The notes beneath the pieces are model-generated. The model had not been told where the DNA came from, did no database searches, and saw only the letters and a list, made by a program, of their open reading frames with translations. 64,000 nucleotides of DNA, from assembly GCA_016781505.1 (NCBI GenBank), contig JADDQF010000024.1, forward strand, positions 1 to 64,000. The letters are read 5' to 3'. Positions 25,705 through 35,765 of this stretch are shown in pieces. The stretch comes from a bacterium. GTDB lineage: Bacteria > Chloroflexota > Chloroflexia > Chloroflexales > Kallotenuaceae. The position numbers and the translations under genes were made by a program. How positions within the stretch are numbered: the stretch's first letter is position 1; each line of letters starts with the position of its first letter.

Positions 25705-26079
25705 CTACGGAACGGTTGGCCGCGCCCAGCCATTGCCCAGACCGGTCGGCGGCAGGCCTTGCAGATGGCAAAAGCCACAGCTGGGCGCACTTGGGTGATT
25801 CATCGACGGTGCATTATTGGCAGCCGCACCGGTTGTATGGCAGCTGATGCATTGCTGCGTCGGGACGGTGATGTCGTGCCCTGGCAAACGCTCAACATCG
25901 GGGGCGACAGCCGCCGCAATACCCCAGGCCCAGGCAAACAAAATGGTGAGCGCGAGCAGCACATAGGTCATACGCATCGGCCATGAGCGCATCAGCTTGC
26001 GGTAGCGCGCGCGTGCTGCCTCGCGGTCAAACGGCTTGGGCTCGCGCGGCGTGGCGTCGAACGGTGGTGTCGGAGACAT
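25705..26079 (-). CDS. Membrane-anchored diheme c-type cytochrome
   Basis: 124-aa protein with a basic cytoplasmic N-terminus (1-35), one membrane segment (about 38-58) and a short extracytoplasmic tail. The tail carries two heme-binding motifs, CISCH (77-81) and CGFCH (101-105). It probably passes electrons at the outer face of the membrane. The partner is unknown. No other respiratory gene is adjacent, and the gene is 9 nt upstream of mnmE. I do not recognise a named family. Confidence 0.75.
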   Translation of the reverse strand: MSPTPPFDATPREPKPFDREAARARYRKLMRSWPMRMTYVLLALTILFAWAWGIAAAVAPDVERLPGHDITVPTQQCISCHTTGAAANNAPSMNHPSAPSCGFCHLQGLPPTGLGNGWARPTVP

Positions 26080-26215
26080 CGATTTCGTTTCGTTCTAGGT
26101 TTCAGTGCTCACGTTGCTTAACGATATACTCAACAAACCTGTTAGGCTTGACAGGCATTGATTAAGGCTTGGAAAAATGACGGGGAAAGACCCCAAATTC
26201 CCAGCTGTCCGGCCG

Positions 26216-27529
26216 TCAACAACAGTCCGCGCCGGCATCTGCTGCGCCGAAGCTTTGATCCGGCGCGACTTCGGGCCAGTTGAGCATCATCACCGGCAGC
26301 CGCGTGCCCGGCTCGACCAGCGTCATCCCTTCCGGCACGATCATCAGGCCATCGGCGTACATCATGGAGGTCAGTACGCCACTGCCTTGCTCGCCGGTCA
26401 GATGGGCCAGCCATATGCCGTCGCGCTGTTGGACGCGCACCCGCACGTACTGGCGTCGATCCGCGCGGTCGCTCAGCGTCCCAGTAAATGTGGCTTCCAG
26501 CGTCGGGCGGCTCCAACCCGTCCGCCCTTGCATCTTGAGCAGTGCCGGCCGTCCAAAAAGCTCAAAGCCCACCATGGCCGAGACGGGATTGCCAGGCAGT
26601 CCCAGCAGCGGCACGCCGTCGATCACGCCAAACGCAACCGGCTTGCCCGGCTTCATCTTGACGCGCCAAAACTCCATCTGGCCGCGCTGCATCAGCACCT
26701 TCTTGACCACATCGTAATCGCCGACCGATACGCCGCCAGACGTGAGAAACAGCTCGGCGCCCCACTGCAGCCCTTCGTCCAGCCGGGCCATCAGCTCCCG
26801 TTCGGTATCCCGCGCGATAGGCAGCTGTAATGGCTCGCCACCGGCGGCCAACACTTGCGCCGCATTCGAGTAGCCGTTAGCGTTGCGAATCTGGCCCGGC
26901 CCGGGCCGCTCCCCAACGTCGACCAATTCGTCGCCGGTGGCCAGGATCGCTACTTTGGGCCGGCGGTACACCGCAACCTGGGCTGCACCCACCGTCGCAA
27001 GCACACCAATTTCTGCGGCCCGTACCAGCGTTCCCGTCGGTACGACCACTGCGCCGGCTTGCACATCCTCGCCGGCCGCGCGGACGCTCGCACCGGTTGG
27101 GACCCGCTTGAAGATGCGCACCAGCCCTGCCGCGTGCAGCGCGTCCGCTTGGCCTTCGTCCGTTTCCTCGAATGGCACAACCGTATCGGCCTGCGGCGGC
27201 ATGGGCGCGCCCGTCATGATCCGGATCGCGGTGCCGGGCGTTACCGGCAGGTCGGTCATGCCCCCTGCGGGGACTTCCGCCACGATCCGTAACGTCACCG
27301 GCGCGTCGGGCGTGGCGCTTTGCACATCCGCGCCCAACACCGCATAGCCGTCCATCGCCGAGTTGGCGAACGGCGGAACGCTGATGTCGGCTGCGATTGG
27401 CGCTGCCGTCACTCGACCAAGCGCTTGCAGCAGCGGAACACGTTCCGCCGGACCCGGCTGGAAATAGCGCAAAATTTCGTCGCGTGCCTCTTCGACCGAG
27501 CGCAGCACGATCGTATCAGGTGATTGCAT
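26216..27529 (-). CDS. moeA: Molybdopterin molybdenumtransferase
   Basis: 437-aa MoeA that inserts molybdate into adenylylated molybdopterin. Marks are PPFANSAMDGYAV, the VPFEET active-site loop, the IRNANGYS and TSGGVSVGDYDVVK motifs of the MogA-like domain, and LPGNPVSAMVGFE. The chain ends in an unusual Cys-Cys (AGADCC). With the MoaD-MoaE fusion nearby it supplies two steps of molybdenum cofactor synthesis. Its own promoter lies at 27588-27616, back to back with that of mraZ. Confidence 0.95.
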   Translation of the reverse strand: MQSPDTIVLRSVEEARDEILRYFQPGPAERVPLLQALGRVTAAPIAADISVPPFANSAMDGYAVLGADVQSATPDAPVTLRIVAEVPAGGMTDLPVTPGTAIRIMTGAPMPPQADTVVPFEETDEGQADALHAAGLVRIFKRVPTGASVRAAGEDVQAGAVVVPTGTLVRAAEIGVLATVGAAQVAVYRRPKVAILATGDELVDVGERPGPGQIRNANGYSNAAQVLAAGGEPLQLPIARDTERELMARLDEGLQWGAELFLTSGGVSVGDYDVVKKVLMQRGQMEFWRVKMKPGKPVAFGVIDGVPLLGLPGNPVSAMVGFELFGRPALLKMQGRTGWSRPTLEATFTGTLSDRADRRQYVRVRVQQRDGIWLAHLTGEQGSGVLTSMMYADGLMIVPEGMTLVEPGTRLPVMMLNWPEVAPDQSFGAADAGADCC

Positions 27530-27587
27530 ACACTATCGCTTGCCGCCTAAAGCGGTCTTCATCCTACTAATTCAAGGTCATGGTAGC

Positions 27588-27616
27588 AGTATAGCAGTGG
27601 GGTAATCGCCCGGCAA
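27588..27616 (-). promoter_or_regulatory. moeA promoter
   Basis: On the minus strand TTGCCG and TATACT are separated by exactly 17 nt. Transcription would begin about 50 nt before the moeA ATG. The region 27617-27731 shows no gene. Confidence 0.6.
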
Positions 27617-27731
27617 GGACCATTTACAACACAGGCTTGAGGAACGCCTCGACACCGAAGGATAGCCGGAAATGTGTAAATAGTTTCATAAATCATGAAA
27701 AGATTGGTCCCAAACTTGCGCTGAATCTCCC

Positions 27732-27760
27732 TTGTTTTGAATCGGGTCCTGCGCTATAAT
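27732..27760 (+). promoter_or_regulatory. Promoter of the mraZ-ftsZ cluster
   Basis: TTGTTT (27732-27737) and a perfect TATAAT (27755-27760) have a 17-nt spacer. It is immediately followed by the MraZ boxes, so bound MraZ would cover the transcription start. Confidence 0.75.
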
Positions 27761-27770
27761 CGGCCCACCG

Positions 27771-27800
27771 GTGGGGAAAAGTGGGGTGAAGTGGGGAATA
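27771..27800 (+). promoter_or_regulatory. MraZ operator: three GTGGGG boxes at 10-bp period
   Basis: GTGGGGAAAA, GTGGGGTGAA and GTGGGGAATA begin at 27771, 27781 and 27791, one helical turn apart. MraZ is known to bind TGGGN direct repeats separated by about 5 nt upstream of its own gene. Here the repeats lie just downstream of the -10, a position suited to repression by MraZ. Confidence 0.85.
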
Positions 27801-27853
27801 AGTACAAATGTTCTATTCCCGTATCTTTACACCCGTAGCTTAAATGGCACGCA

Positions 27854-28285
27854 ATGTTTTTGGGTGAGTACGAGCACAGCGTCGATGCCAAGGGCCGCAT
27901 TGCGGTGCCAGCCAAGTTTCGCACTCAACTTGAGGGTGGGCTGGTGGTTACCCGCGGTTTTGAGCGCTGTTTGCAAGTGTATCCGATGGAACAGTGGCAG
28001 ACGCTGTCGGAGCGGGTCAGCAGTTTGTCGATCGCTCCCGCCGAAGCGCGGCAACTCCGCCGGTTGCTGTTTTCCAGCGCGTTTGATACCGAGGTCGATA
28101 AGCAGGGCCGCATTGTGCTGCCGACAGGCCTGCGCGAATATGCCGGCATTGGCGATAACGCGGTAGTCGCCGGCATGAATACCTACTTTGAAATCTGGTC
28201 GCAAACTGATTGGGATGCGGCAATGGAAGCGCTGGATAACGTGGACGCAAGCATTGCCGCCCAAATGGCCGAGATCGGCATCTAG
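27854..28285 (+). CDS. mraZ: Transcriptional regulator MraZ
   Basis: 143-aa AbrB-like protein with two swapped-hairpin halves, each carrying the DxKGR motif (HSVDAKGRIAVPAKF and TEVDKQGRIVLPTGL). It forms ring-shaped oligomers and represses the dcw operon through repeated TGGGN boxes, which are found directly upstream of this gene. Length is normal. It opens the cluster. The ATG starts MFLGEYEHS. The stop lies 3 nt before the earliest possible rsmH start. Confidence 0.96.
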   Translation: MFLGEYEHSVDAKGRIAVPAKFRTQLEGGLVVTRGFERCLQVYPMEQWQTLSERVSSLSIAPAEARQLRRLLFSSAFDTEVDKQGRIVLPTGLREYAGIGDNAVVAGMNTYFEIWSQTDWDAAMEALDNVDASIAAQMAEIGI

Positions 28286-28288
28286 CTG

Positions 28289-29359
28289 TTGGAGCAGCTC
28301 GGCGTGGCGTGGAGCACAGGCTCGGCCGCCGCAGTACTGAAGCTAAACATTGTGCAAAGCTTTGAACACATCCCGGTGCTGTACGAGGCGACGCTTGCTG
28401 GCCTGGCTGTTCGCGAAGGGGGCGCCTACATTGATGGGACGCTGGGTGGCGGTGGACACACGGCCGGGATGCTGGAGCGGGGTGCGGCCCGGGTGCTGGG
28501 CATCGACCAAGATCCCCAAGCGCTGCAAGCGGCGGCGGAGCGGCTGCGGTCCTACGGGAATCGCCTGACGCTGGTCCATGGCAACTTTCGGCAGCTAGGG
28601 GAGCTTGCGGCCAAGCATGGCTTTGTTGGCGTCGACGGCGTCCTGTTGGACATCGGAGTATCGTCGCATCAGCTGGATACCGGAGCACGTGGGTTTTCGT
28701 TTGCGCAGGACGCGCCGTTGGATATGCGCATGAACCCGACGGCAGGCCACACGGCAGCCGAGCTGGTCAATACGCTGCCCGAAGCGGAGCTCGCCGACAT
28801 CATCTTTCAGTACGGCGAGGAGCGGGCGTCGCGGCGGATTGCACGGCGGATTGTCGAGCGACGGCAGAGCGCCCCGATCACGCGCACGTCCGAGCTTGCC
28901 GAAGTGGTAACGCGGGCACTCGGTGGCCGCAAGGATGAGCGCATTCATCCGGCTACCCGTACGTTTCAAGCGTTGCGGATTGCGGTGAACGACGAGCTGG
29001 GCGCGTTGGAGGAGACGCTGCCGGCTGCAACTGAATGTTTACGAGTGGGCGGCCGGCTCGCCGTGATCACGTTTCATTCGTTGGAGGATCGGATCGTCAA
29101 AGAGTTTATGCGTCGGGAATCGGCAATCTGCCTGTTGCCACCGCGGCTCTTTGCTGAGCAGTGCCCGCATCTGGGCGAGCGTGGCACAGGTCCACGTCCC
29201 TGCATCTACCTTGGCAGCCGCGACTGCGACTATGCCCCCCGGCTGGAGCCGGTAACCCATAAGCCGGTTGTGGCTGCCGAGGACGAGCTCAAAGCTAATC
29301 CCCGCAGTCGCAGCGCTAAGCTGCGGGTAGCCGAACGGATCGCGGTTGAGACACGTTAG
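28289..29359 (+). CDS. rsmH: 16S rRNA (cytosine(1402)-N4)-methyltransferase
   Basis: SAM-dependent methyltransferase of up to 356 aa acting on C1402 of 16S rRNA, the usual second gene of the dcw cluster (mraW). Motifs are [20 protein letters not shown] (SAM site), [29 protein letters not shown] and [14 protein letters not shown]. The start is uncertain: TTG 28289 is the longest choice, but GGAG at 28290 points to GTG 28304. Its end nearly reaches ftsL. Confidence 0.95.
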   Translation: MEQLGVAWSTGSAAAVLKLNIVQSFEHIPVLYEATLAGLAVREGGAYIDGTLGGGGHTAGMLERGAARVLGIDQDPQALQAAAERLRSYGNRLTLVHGNFRQLGELAAKHGFVGVDGVLLDIGVSSHQLDTGARGFSFAQDAPLDMRMNPTAGHTAAELVNTLPEAELADIIFQYGEERASRRIARRIVERRQSAPITRTSELAEVVTRALGGRKDERIHPATRTFQALRIAVNDELGALEETLPAATECLRVGGRLAVITFHSLEDRIVKEFMRRESAICLLPPRLFAEQCPHLGERGTGPRPCIYLGSRDCDYAPRLEPVTHKPVVAAEDELKANPRSRSAKLRVAERIAVETR

Positions 29360-29402
29360 ACAACGAGAAGCGACCAACGAGAAGCACAAGGAGATTATCC
29401 CG

Positions 29403-29780
29403 ATGGCAATCAGTCAGCGTCTTCTGCCACTCCAAACCGCACGGGTCCGTCGCGCCCAGCTGCCGATTGGCTATTTTAAGTTGGGCGAGGCCGGCATGAT
29501 CGCGGGTGCCGTGGCGATCGTGTGCATCCTGAGCATCTTGTTTCTGGCTCAGACAGGACGGGTCGCTACCGCCGGTTACCGGCTCCAGGAGCTTGAACAG
29601 CAGCATACCCAATTGCTGCGCGAGGCCGAGCAGTATGAGTTCCGCATTGCTCAGGCCAGTCGCCTCGACTCGATTGCCGCGCGCGCCCAAACGCTGGGCA
29701 TGCGTCCCGCGACGAGCGAGCAGCTGCGCTACGCCACGATCGAATTGCCTGCCGTACCAGTCGTTGCCTCCAATAATTAG
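29403..29780 (+). CDS. ftsL: FtsL-like cell division protein
   Basis: 125-aa bitopic membrane protein with a short cytoplasmic N-terminus, one membrane segment (about 28-52) and an outside coiled coil (YRLQELEQQHTQLLREAEQYEF), the plan of FtsL/DivIC. It has no motif strong enough to separate FtsL from DivIC, and position between rsmH and ftsI decides. It would join FtsQ (and a DivIC/FtsB partner) in the divisome activating FtsW-FtsI. AAGGAGAT precedes ATG 29403. Confidence 0.8.
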   Translation: MAISQRLLPLQTARVRRAQLPIGYFKLGEAGMIAGAVAIVCILSILFLAQTGRVATAGYRLQELEQQHTQLLREAEQYEFRIAQASRLDSIAARAQTLGMRPATSEQLRYATIELPAVPVVASNN

Positions 29781-29832
29781 CTGCACATACTGAGCAGCGT
29801 GAGCGGCCTAGCCGTGCTCTGCTCAGTGTGGC

Positions 29833-31665
29833 ATGGTCATTGATGCTATGGCTCAACTAACTGCGTCCCGCGGAACGCCCATCACTCGTAGTCGGATCAA
29901 CGTGTTGCTGCTGCTGGTTGCCATCATGACAGTGTTGCTGGGCCAGCAGCTCGTCAAAGTCCAGGTCTATCAGCAACACAAGGGCCGGCAGCTGGGCACC
30001 ATGGCCCAGGATGAGCTGACCCGCCACGAAGTGTTGCAGCCTCGCCGTGGCACCATCTATGACCGCAATGGCGTTGCACTGGCCATGAACGTCAACATGC
30101 CCAGCCTGTACGTCGACTCGACCCAGATCAAGGAGCCCGAGAAGCTGGCGCTGTTGCTCGCGCCGTTGATCAACAAAGATCCGGCTGAAGTGCTGGCCAT
30201 TTTGAGCGATAAAGAGCGCGAGTGGACCCGCCTGGCCCGGTGGATCGCGGTTGACACCGCTCAGCAAATCGAGAAGCTCACCGCGGATGGCGACTTTGGC
30301 GCGGGCATCTGGCTCATTCCGGAGGCGCAGCGGGCCTATCCGCAGGGCGAGTTTGCTTCCCGGATCGTGGGTGTTGCAAACCATGAAGGTGTGGGCATCT
30401 CGGGCGTGGAAGCCTACTACGATGAAGAGATCAAAGGTATTTCCGGCAAGCTGCAAGCCGAGCGCAGTGGTAGCGCCGATCAGCAGCCGATCTGGATCGC
30501 GCCCAAGGAAATTGTGGAGCCGCAAGACGGCATCGCCGTCAAGCTGACGATCGATAGCACGGTGCAGAAGCTGGTTGAGGATGAGCTTCGCCGCGTGGTC
30601 GACGAGCAGCAAGCCGAAGGCGCCACGATCCTGGTGATGGATCCCAACAACGGTGAAGTGCTGGGCATGGCCACCTGGCCCGTCTACGATCCCAATAAAT
30701 ATACCGACTACCCGGCCGAGATTGTGAACCGCAACAATGCACTGACCGATGTGTACGAGCCCGGCTCGACCATGAAGGTCATTGTGACGGCGATCGGGCT
30801 GCAAACCGGGGCGTTCACGCCGGATACCGTGGTGCATGACGGCGGCGTCGTCCACCGCTATGGTTGGGATATTGGCAACTGGAACCGCGCCGGGAATGGT
30901 CCGCAGACGCCTGGCCAGATGCTGTACAACTCATCCAACGTGGCAGCGCTGCAGTTTGGCGAAATGATTGGCCGGGATAATTTTTACAAGTATCTGAAGC
31001 TCTTCGGCTACGGCCAACAAACCGGCATCGATTTGGGCGGTGAAGGCGAAGGGATTGTTAAGTGGCCGGAAGACCTTGGGGATGAATGGACCGACCTGAC
31101 GCTTGACCAGAATAGCTTCGGGCAGGGTATCGCCGTCACGCCCATGCAGCATGTGGCTGCGATCTCGGCCATTGCCAACGGCGGCCTGCTGATGTGGCCG
31201 CATGTGGTCAGGGAAAAATGCCAGGGCGCGCAGTGCGAGCCGGTCAAGCCGCGCGTTGTGCGGCGGGTGCTCGACAAGCCGGTCACGGATGCGATCCGCC
31301 AGATGATGACCACCAACGCCGAGCACTACGCCAACCTGATCTGGGGTCCCAGCACCGGCAATTGGGCCGACCAGCCGCTGGTGCCGGGCTACCATGTGAG
31401 TGCCAAGACCGGTACATCGCAGATCGCCGTGAATGGCGGCTACGATAACAATGCGGTCATCGGTTCGGTGATCGGCTTCGCGCCCAGTGATAACCCGCGC
31501 ATCTCCATCCTGGTCAAGATTGACCGTCCCAAGAAAGCGCAGTGGGGTATTGAAGCGGCGATTCCGGTCTACCAACGAGTCGTAACCAAGCTGATGTCGC
31601 ACTTCCGCATTCCACCGGACCCAAATTACAAGACCGAGGGCCAGGTGATTGGTGGACCGCAGTAG
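29833..31665 (+). CDS. ftsI: Septal peptidoglycan transpeptidase (PBP2/FtsI type)
   Basis: 610-aa class B penicillin-binding protein that cross-links septal peptidoglycan. It has an N-terminal membrane anchor (about 22-42), a pedestal domain beginning RRGTIYDRNGVALA, and a transpeptidase domain with Ser312-x-x-Lys315 (GSTMK), Ser367-Ser-Asn369 and Lys525-Thr-Gly527. No PASTA domains are present. ATG 29833 or 29848 may be the start, and neither has a strong ribosome site. It is usually followed by murE, which is missing here. Confidence 0.95.
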   Translation: MVIDAMAQLTASRGTPITRSRINVLLLLVAIMTVLLGQQLVKVQVYQQHKGRQLGTMAQDELTRHEVLQPRRGTIYDRNGVALAMNVNMPSLYVDSTQIKEPEKLALLLAPLINKDPAEVLAILSDKEREWTRLARWIAVDTAQQIEKLTADGDFGAGIWLIPEAQRAYPQGEFASRIVGVANHEGVGISGVEAYYDEEIKGISGKLQAERSGSADQQPIWIAPKEIVEPQDGIAVKLTIDSTVQKLVEDELRRVVDEQQAEGATILVMDPNNGEVLGMATWPVYDPNKYTDYPAEIVNRNNALTDVYEPGSTMKVIVTAIGLQTGAFTPDTVVHDGGVVHRYGWDIGNWNRAGNGPQTPGQMLYNSSNVAALQFGEMIGRDNFYKYLKLFGYGQQTGIDLGGEGEGIVKWPEDLGDEWTDLTLDQNSFGQGIAVTPMQHVAAISAIANGGLLMWPHVVREKCQGAQCEPVKPRVVRRVLDKPVTDAIRQMMTTNAEHYANLIWGPSTGNWADQPLVPGYHVSAKTGTSQIAVNGGYDNNAVIGSVIGFAPSDNPRISILVKIDRPKKAQWGIEAAIPVYQRVVTKLMSHFRIPPDPNYKTEGQVIGGPQ

Positions 31666-31741
31666 GCTGCCACTCGTTGAATTTCCGTGGCTGGAGTGCG
31701 TGCTACAATGCGCCGCGCTTGATGCCGGAGCATAAGCCATT

Positions 31742-33199
31742 GTGATTGAGTTTGCCGACATCGTTGCGAGTATGAATCTGCCGGGGAGCGTCGATGGGGC
31801 GCTCCCGTCGTTGCATGATCAGGCGCCGTTCAGCGCGGTGGCTATCGATTCGCGCCAGGTAACCGTTGGCGATCTGTTTGTCGCGCTGCCTGGCGAGCAT
31901 GTCGACGGTCATCAGTTTGTGGGCGATGCGTTGCGCCGCGGTGCACGGGGAGCGCTGGTCCGACGCGATTGGGCAGCTGGGCATGTGCATGAGCTTGACC
32001 AATCCGTGGCGCTCCTGGTCGACGGCGACTCGCTGGCGTTGGTGCAGCCTGGGCAGCAGGTCGTCTTTGCCGTCGATGATCCGTTAGCGACCTTGCAGCA
32101 GCTGAGCGCGATCCATCGCCGGCGCATGCCAGCGCGCATGATCGGCATTACCGGCAGCGTCGGCAAAACGAGCACCAAAGAAGCCACGGCCGCCGTGCTG
32201 CGGCAGGGGTATAAAACGCATTACAGCGGCAAGTCGTACAACAACGAGATCGGCGTGCCGCTTACGCTGCTCGGCCTTCAGCCCGAGCACGAGGTGGCGG
32301 TAGTCGAGATGGGCACGTACGGGCCGGGTGAGATCGCCCTGCTGTGCCGTTTGGCGCAGCCCATGTACGGCATTGTGACCAATGTCGGCGTGTCGCACCT
32401 GGACCGGATGAAGACACAGGCGGTGATCGCGCAGTCCAAGGGCGAGCTGGTCGAGGCCCTGCCGGCTGATGGCGTTGCCATCCTGAACGGCGACGATGTG
32501 CTGGTTCGCGGCATGGCTACGCGCACCGCAGCCCGCCCGCTCTTTTACGGGTTCGATCCCGGCTGCGAGCTGTGGGCGGATCAGGTCGAAAACCATGGGC
32601 TAGGCGGTGTTTCGTTTACGGCGCACTATGCGGGCGAAGCGCGGAGGGTCGACGTGCCGCTGCTTGGTCGGCATGCCGTGTACATCGCTTTGCCGAGCAT
32701 TGCGGCAGGGCTTGTGCTTGGCCTCCCTTGGGATGCGATCTGTGCCGGCTTGCGCGACGGCGGGTTGCAGTCGCGGCTGGTGGTGGTGCGCGGCGTTAAC
32801 GGTGCCACCATCCTGGACGACTCGTACAACGCTGCGCCGGCCTCGTGCAAAGCTGCCCTGGATGTGCTGGCCGCGGTACCAGGACGCCGCATCGCGGTCT
32901 TTGGGGACATGGCCGAGCTCGGGCCGGTGGAAGAGTCGGGGCATCGTGAGGTTGGCATCGCCGCGGCGGGTGTTGTGGAGCGTTTGGTCGTGGTGGGCAA
33001 CAAGGCTCGCTGGATCGGGGAGGCCGCCCGCGAGCAGCCCAACGCGCCGGAGGTGGACTTTGCGCGCAGCAACGCTGAAGCGGTCGACCTGCTTAAGCCG
33101 CTGCTCGCGCCCAGCGCTGTGGTGCTCGTCAAAGGTGCGCGGGTTGCGCAGACGGAGGAGATTGTGAACGGGTTACGTGCGCAGGAAGTTGGGCGGTAA
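31742..33199 (+). CDS. murF: UDP-MurNAc-tripeptide-D-Ala-D-Ala ligase
   Basis: 485-aa Mur ligase that adds the D-Ala-D-Ala dipeptide in the last cytoplasmic step of the muropeptide. The ATP site is GITGSVGKTSTKE. MurF-type signatures NNEIGVPLTLLGL, DDSYNAAPASCKAAL and FGDMAELG separate it from MurE. It starts with GTG 31742. Only 76 nt follow ftsI, with a TACAAT at 31704 that might be an internal promoter. mraY begins 2 nt after its stop. Confidence 0.95.
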   Translation: MIEFADIVASMNLPGSVDGALPSLHDQAPFSAVAIDSRQVTVGDLFVALPGEHVDGHQFVGDALRRGARGALVRRDWAAGHVHELDQSVALLVDGDSLALVQPGQQVVFAVDDPLATLQQLSAIHRRRMPARMIGITGSVGKTSTKEATAAVLRQGYKTHYSGKSYNNEIGVPLTLLGLQPEHEVAVVEMGTYGPGEIALLCRLAQPMYGIVTNVGVSHLDRMKTQAVIAQSKGELVEALPADGVAILNGDDVLVRGMATRTAARPLFYGFDPGCELWADQVENHGLGGVSFTAHYAGEARRVDVPLLGRHAVYIALPSIAAGLVLGLPWDAICAGLRDGGLQSRLVVVRGVNGATILDDSYNAAPASCKAALDVLAAVPGRRIAVFGDMAELGPVEESGHREVGIAAAGVVERLVVVGNKARWIGEAAREQPNAPEVDFARSNAEAVDLLKPLLAPSAVVLVKGARVAQTEEIVNGLRAQEVGR

Positions 33200-33201
33200 C
33201 T

Positions 33202-34323
33202 GTGCAAGAAACGCTCCGCTCGATAACTGTTTCGGAAGCAGCCCGGTCGTTGCTGCTGGCTGGCGGCGCATTTGTGCTGACGCTGTTCACCGGTCGCTAC
33301 TGGGTTGCCTGGCTTAAGTCCAAAAAGATTGGCAAGCAAGTTCGGGCCGACGGGCCCCAGAGCCACCTGGGCAAGACGGGCACGCCCACGATGGGCGGCA
33401 TCATGATTGTGGTCAGCGCTGCGATCATGACAGTGCTCTTTAATCTCCGCGGCCGGCCCTCGATGCTGCTGCCGCTGGCGGTGCTGATCTCGTTCGGTAT
33501 TTTGGGCGGCTATGACGATTTTTTGTCGCTGACGGGCACGCGCTCCAAGACCCATGGGCTAACGGCTCGGCTTAAGTTTGTTTCGCTGTTGTTGATTGCC
33601 CTGATTGCGGCGCTGGCGTTGTATCTGCCGCGGGAATATTTCGGCTTGGCCAACGAGGGCTGTGTGCAGGTGCCGTTTTACGGCCCGATCAATATCGGCT
33701 ACTTTTACATTCCGATCGCGGTCTTTGTGATCCTGGCGACGTCAAACGCGGTCAATATCACCGATGGTCTGGATAGTCTGGCGGCCTGGACGCTGGCGAT
33801 CTCGTTTGCGGCGTACGGCATTATTTCGTTTATCGCCTATCCGCGCCTGGTCTATCTGCACGCCTTTTGCTTCACGATGGTGGGCGCCAACGCGGCCTTC
33901 CTGTGGTACAACGCTCATCCCGCGCAAGTCTTTATGGGCGATACCGGAGCCCTGGCTATGGGCGCGGCGCTGGCGGTGGTGGCGTTGATCTCGCAGCACT
34001 GGCTGCTGCTGCCGCTGATCGGCATCGTGTTTGTGGCCGAGGCCGCCTCGTCCGGGCTCCAAACGCTGTACTTTAAATGGACCCGCTGGCGCACCGGTAC
34101 TGGCCGACGCTTGTTCAAGATGGCGCCGCTGCATCATCATTTCGAGCTCAGCGGCTGGTCCGAAACGCAGGTCATGCAGCGCTTTGTGTTGATCGCGATG
34201 ATTGCCGCGATCATCGGGATCTCGTTGACGCTGACAACGCGGTTGTCGCGCGGCCTGCCGGTTGGGCCGGTCTCGGGGCCGTGTGTGGCGCAGCCGGTTC
34301 CCGGGTCGGGACAGTCATCATGA
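33202..34323 (+). CDS. mraY: Phospho-N-acetylmuramoyl-pentapeptide transferase
   Basis: 373-aa polytopic enzyme that links UDP-MurNAc-pentapeptide to undecaprenyl phosphate, giving lipid I. Family motifs are [13 protein letters not shown], the Mg-binding [24 protein letters not shown] and [16 protein letters not shown]. About ten membrane segments are present. GTG start 33202 is 2 nt after murF. The end overlaps murD as ATGA. Confidence 0.96.
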   Translation: MQETLRSITVSEAARSLLLAGGAFVLTLFTGRYWVAWLKSKKIGKQVRADGPQSHLGKTGTPTMGGIMIVVSAAIMTVLFNLRGRPSMLLPLAVLISFGILGGYDDFLSLTGTRSKTHGLTARLKFVSLLLIALIAALALYLPREYFGLANEGCVQVPFYGPINIGYFYIPIAVFVILATSNAVNITDGLDSLAAWTLAISFAAYGIISFIAYPRLVYLHAFCFTMVGANAAFLWYNAHPAQVFMGDTGALAMGAALAVVALISQHWLLLPLIGIVFVAEAASSGLQTLYFKWTRWRTGTGRRLFKMAPLHHHFELSGWSETQVMQRFVLIAMIAAIIGISLTLTTRLSRGLPVGPVSGPCVAQPVPGSGQSS

Positions 34324-35765
34324 CACGGGGTGCTATGGCTGAGCTGCGCGGCAAGCGGGTGCTGGTGATGGGCCTCGGGGTGCACGGGGGTGGCCTGGGC
34401 GTTGCGCGCTTTCTGGTAGAGCAGGGAGCTGACGTTACCGTTACCGACCTGCGCACAGCCGAGCAGCTCCAGCCAACGTTGGACCAGCTCGGGGAGCTGC
34501 CCGTGCGCTATGTGTTGGGTGAGCACCACGAGGCGGACTTTCGCCAAGCCGACATGGTTGTCCGCAATCCTGGCGTCCCCCGTGAATCGCGCTACTTGCA
34601 GATCGCGCGTGCGGTCGGCGCGGCCATCGAGATGGAGATGACGCTCTTCTTTCGGCTCTGCCCTGGCCCTATCATAGGGATCACCGGCACCAAAGGCAAG
34701 ACCACGACTACTCTGCTGACGGGCGCGATGCTTCGGCAGCAGCATCCCGATACGGTGGTAGCGGGCAATCTGCGCATCTCGGCCCTGGAGCAGCTGCCCA
34801 AGGTCGGGCGCGACACGCCGGTGGTGCTAGAGCTGTCGTCGTGGCAGCTGGAGGGCTTGGGCGAGGCCAAGCTGAGCCCACAGTACGCGTGCTTCCTGAA
34901 CCTTTCGCCGGATCACCTGGACCGTTATGGCTCCATGGCAGACTACGCGGAGGCCAAAGCGCAGATCTTTTTGCATCAGGGTCAGGCTGATACGGTGATC
35001 TTCAACGCCGACGATCCCCTGGTGCGCGGCATGAGCGCGCGCGCCAGGGGCAAGGTGGGCTGGTTCCGTGGACCAGCCGCTTCCTTGGAGGCTAAACCAG
35101 CCCCCGTGGTTGAGCGAGGTACACAGTCCATGGCGACCTGGCAGGCTGACACGCTGGTTTGGCAGGACGGCGCGGTGGTTGAAACGATCTGTCACAGATC
35201 GGATATCAAGCTCGTCGGTGAGCATAATCGGGCAAATGTAGCGGCGGCGGCGGCACTGGCAAAAGCATTTGGAGCAGAAACGGAGCGGATCAGGAATGCG
35301 ATTACGAACTTCACGGGCGTGTCGGATCGTATGGAGGATGTGCGCACAGTCGATGGCGTGCGATATATCAACGACACGACGGCGACGGCGCCGGCAGCGG
35401 CCATTGCGGCCCTACGTAGTCTCGACGTGCCAGCCATCGTTATTGCAGGTGGAGCGGACAAGCAGCTAGCGTTTGATGATCTCGCGCAAACATTGGTGGA
35501 ACGCGCCAAAGCGATCGTGCTGCTGCAAGGAACAGCCACGCCCAGGCTGCAAGCTGCCTTGGCTGACGTCCTGCGGTGCAGCGACCGTCAACCCTGGATC
35601 AGCGAGCCGCAGCCCGCGCTCAAGCCCGCGGTGGAAGCAGCGCGGGAGCACGCGGCGCCCGGCGACGTGGTCCTGCTGTCGCCCGGCTGTGCCAGCTTCG
35701 GTATGTTCAGGAATGAGTTTGATCGCGGTGAGCAGTTTCGCCAGATAGTGCGAGCCCTACCATGA
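34320..35765 (+). CDS. murD: UDP-MurNAc-L-Ala-D-Glu ligase
   Basis: 481-aa Mur ligase adding D-Glu to UDP-MurNAc-L-Ala. It has the N-terminal Rossmann fold ([19 protein letters not shown]), the ATP loop [12 protein letters not shown], the [13 protein letters not shown] region and the C-terminal motif [16 protein letters not shown]. The ATG at 34320 overlaps the mraY stop (ATGA). ATG 34335 (MAELRGKRV) is a possible alternative. The end overlaps the rhomboid gene, again as ATGA. Confidence 0.95.
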   Translation: MTRGAMAELRGKRVLVMGLGVHGGGLGVARFLVEQGADVTVTDLRTAEQLQPTLDQLGELPVRYVLGEHHEADFRQADMVVRNPGVPRESRYLQIARAVGAAIEMEMTLFFRLCPGPIIGITGTKGKTTTTLLTGAMLRQQHPDTVVAGNLRISALEQLPKVGRDTPVVLELSSWQLEGLGEAKLSPQYACFLNLSPDHLDRYGSMADYAEAKAQIFLHQGQADTVIFNADDPLVRGMSARARGKVGWFRGPAASLEAKPAPVVERGTQSMATWQADTLVWQDGAVVETICHRSDIKLVGEHNRANVAAAAALAKAFGAETERIRNAITNFTGVSDRMEDVRTVDGVRYINDTTATAPAAAIAALRSLDVPAIVIAGGADKQLAFDDLAQTLVERAKAIVLLQGTATPRLQAALADVLRCSDRQPWISEPQPALKPAVEAAREHAAPGDVVLLSPGCASFGMFRNEFDRGEQFRQIVRALP

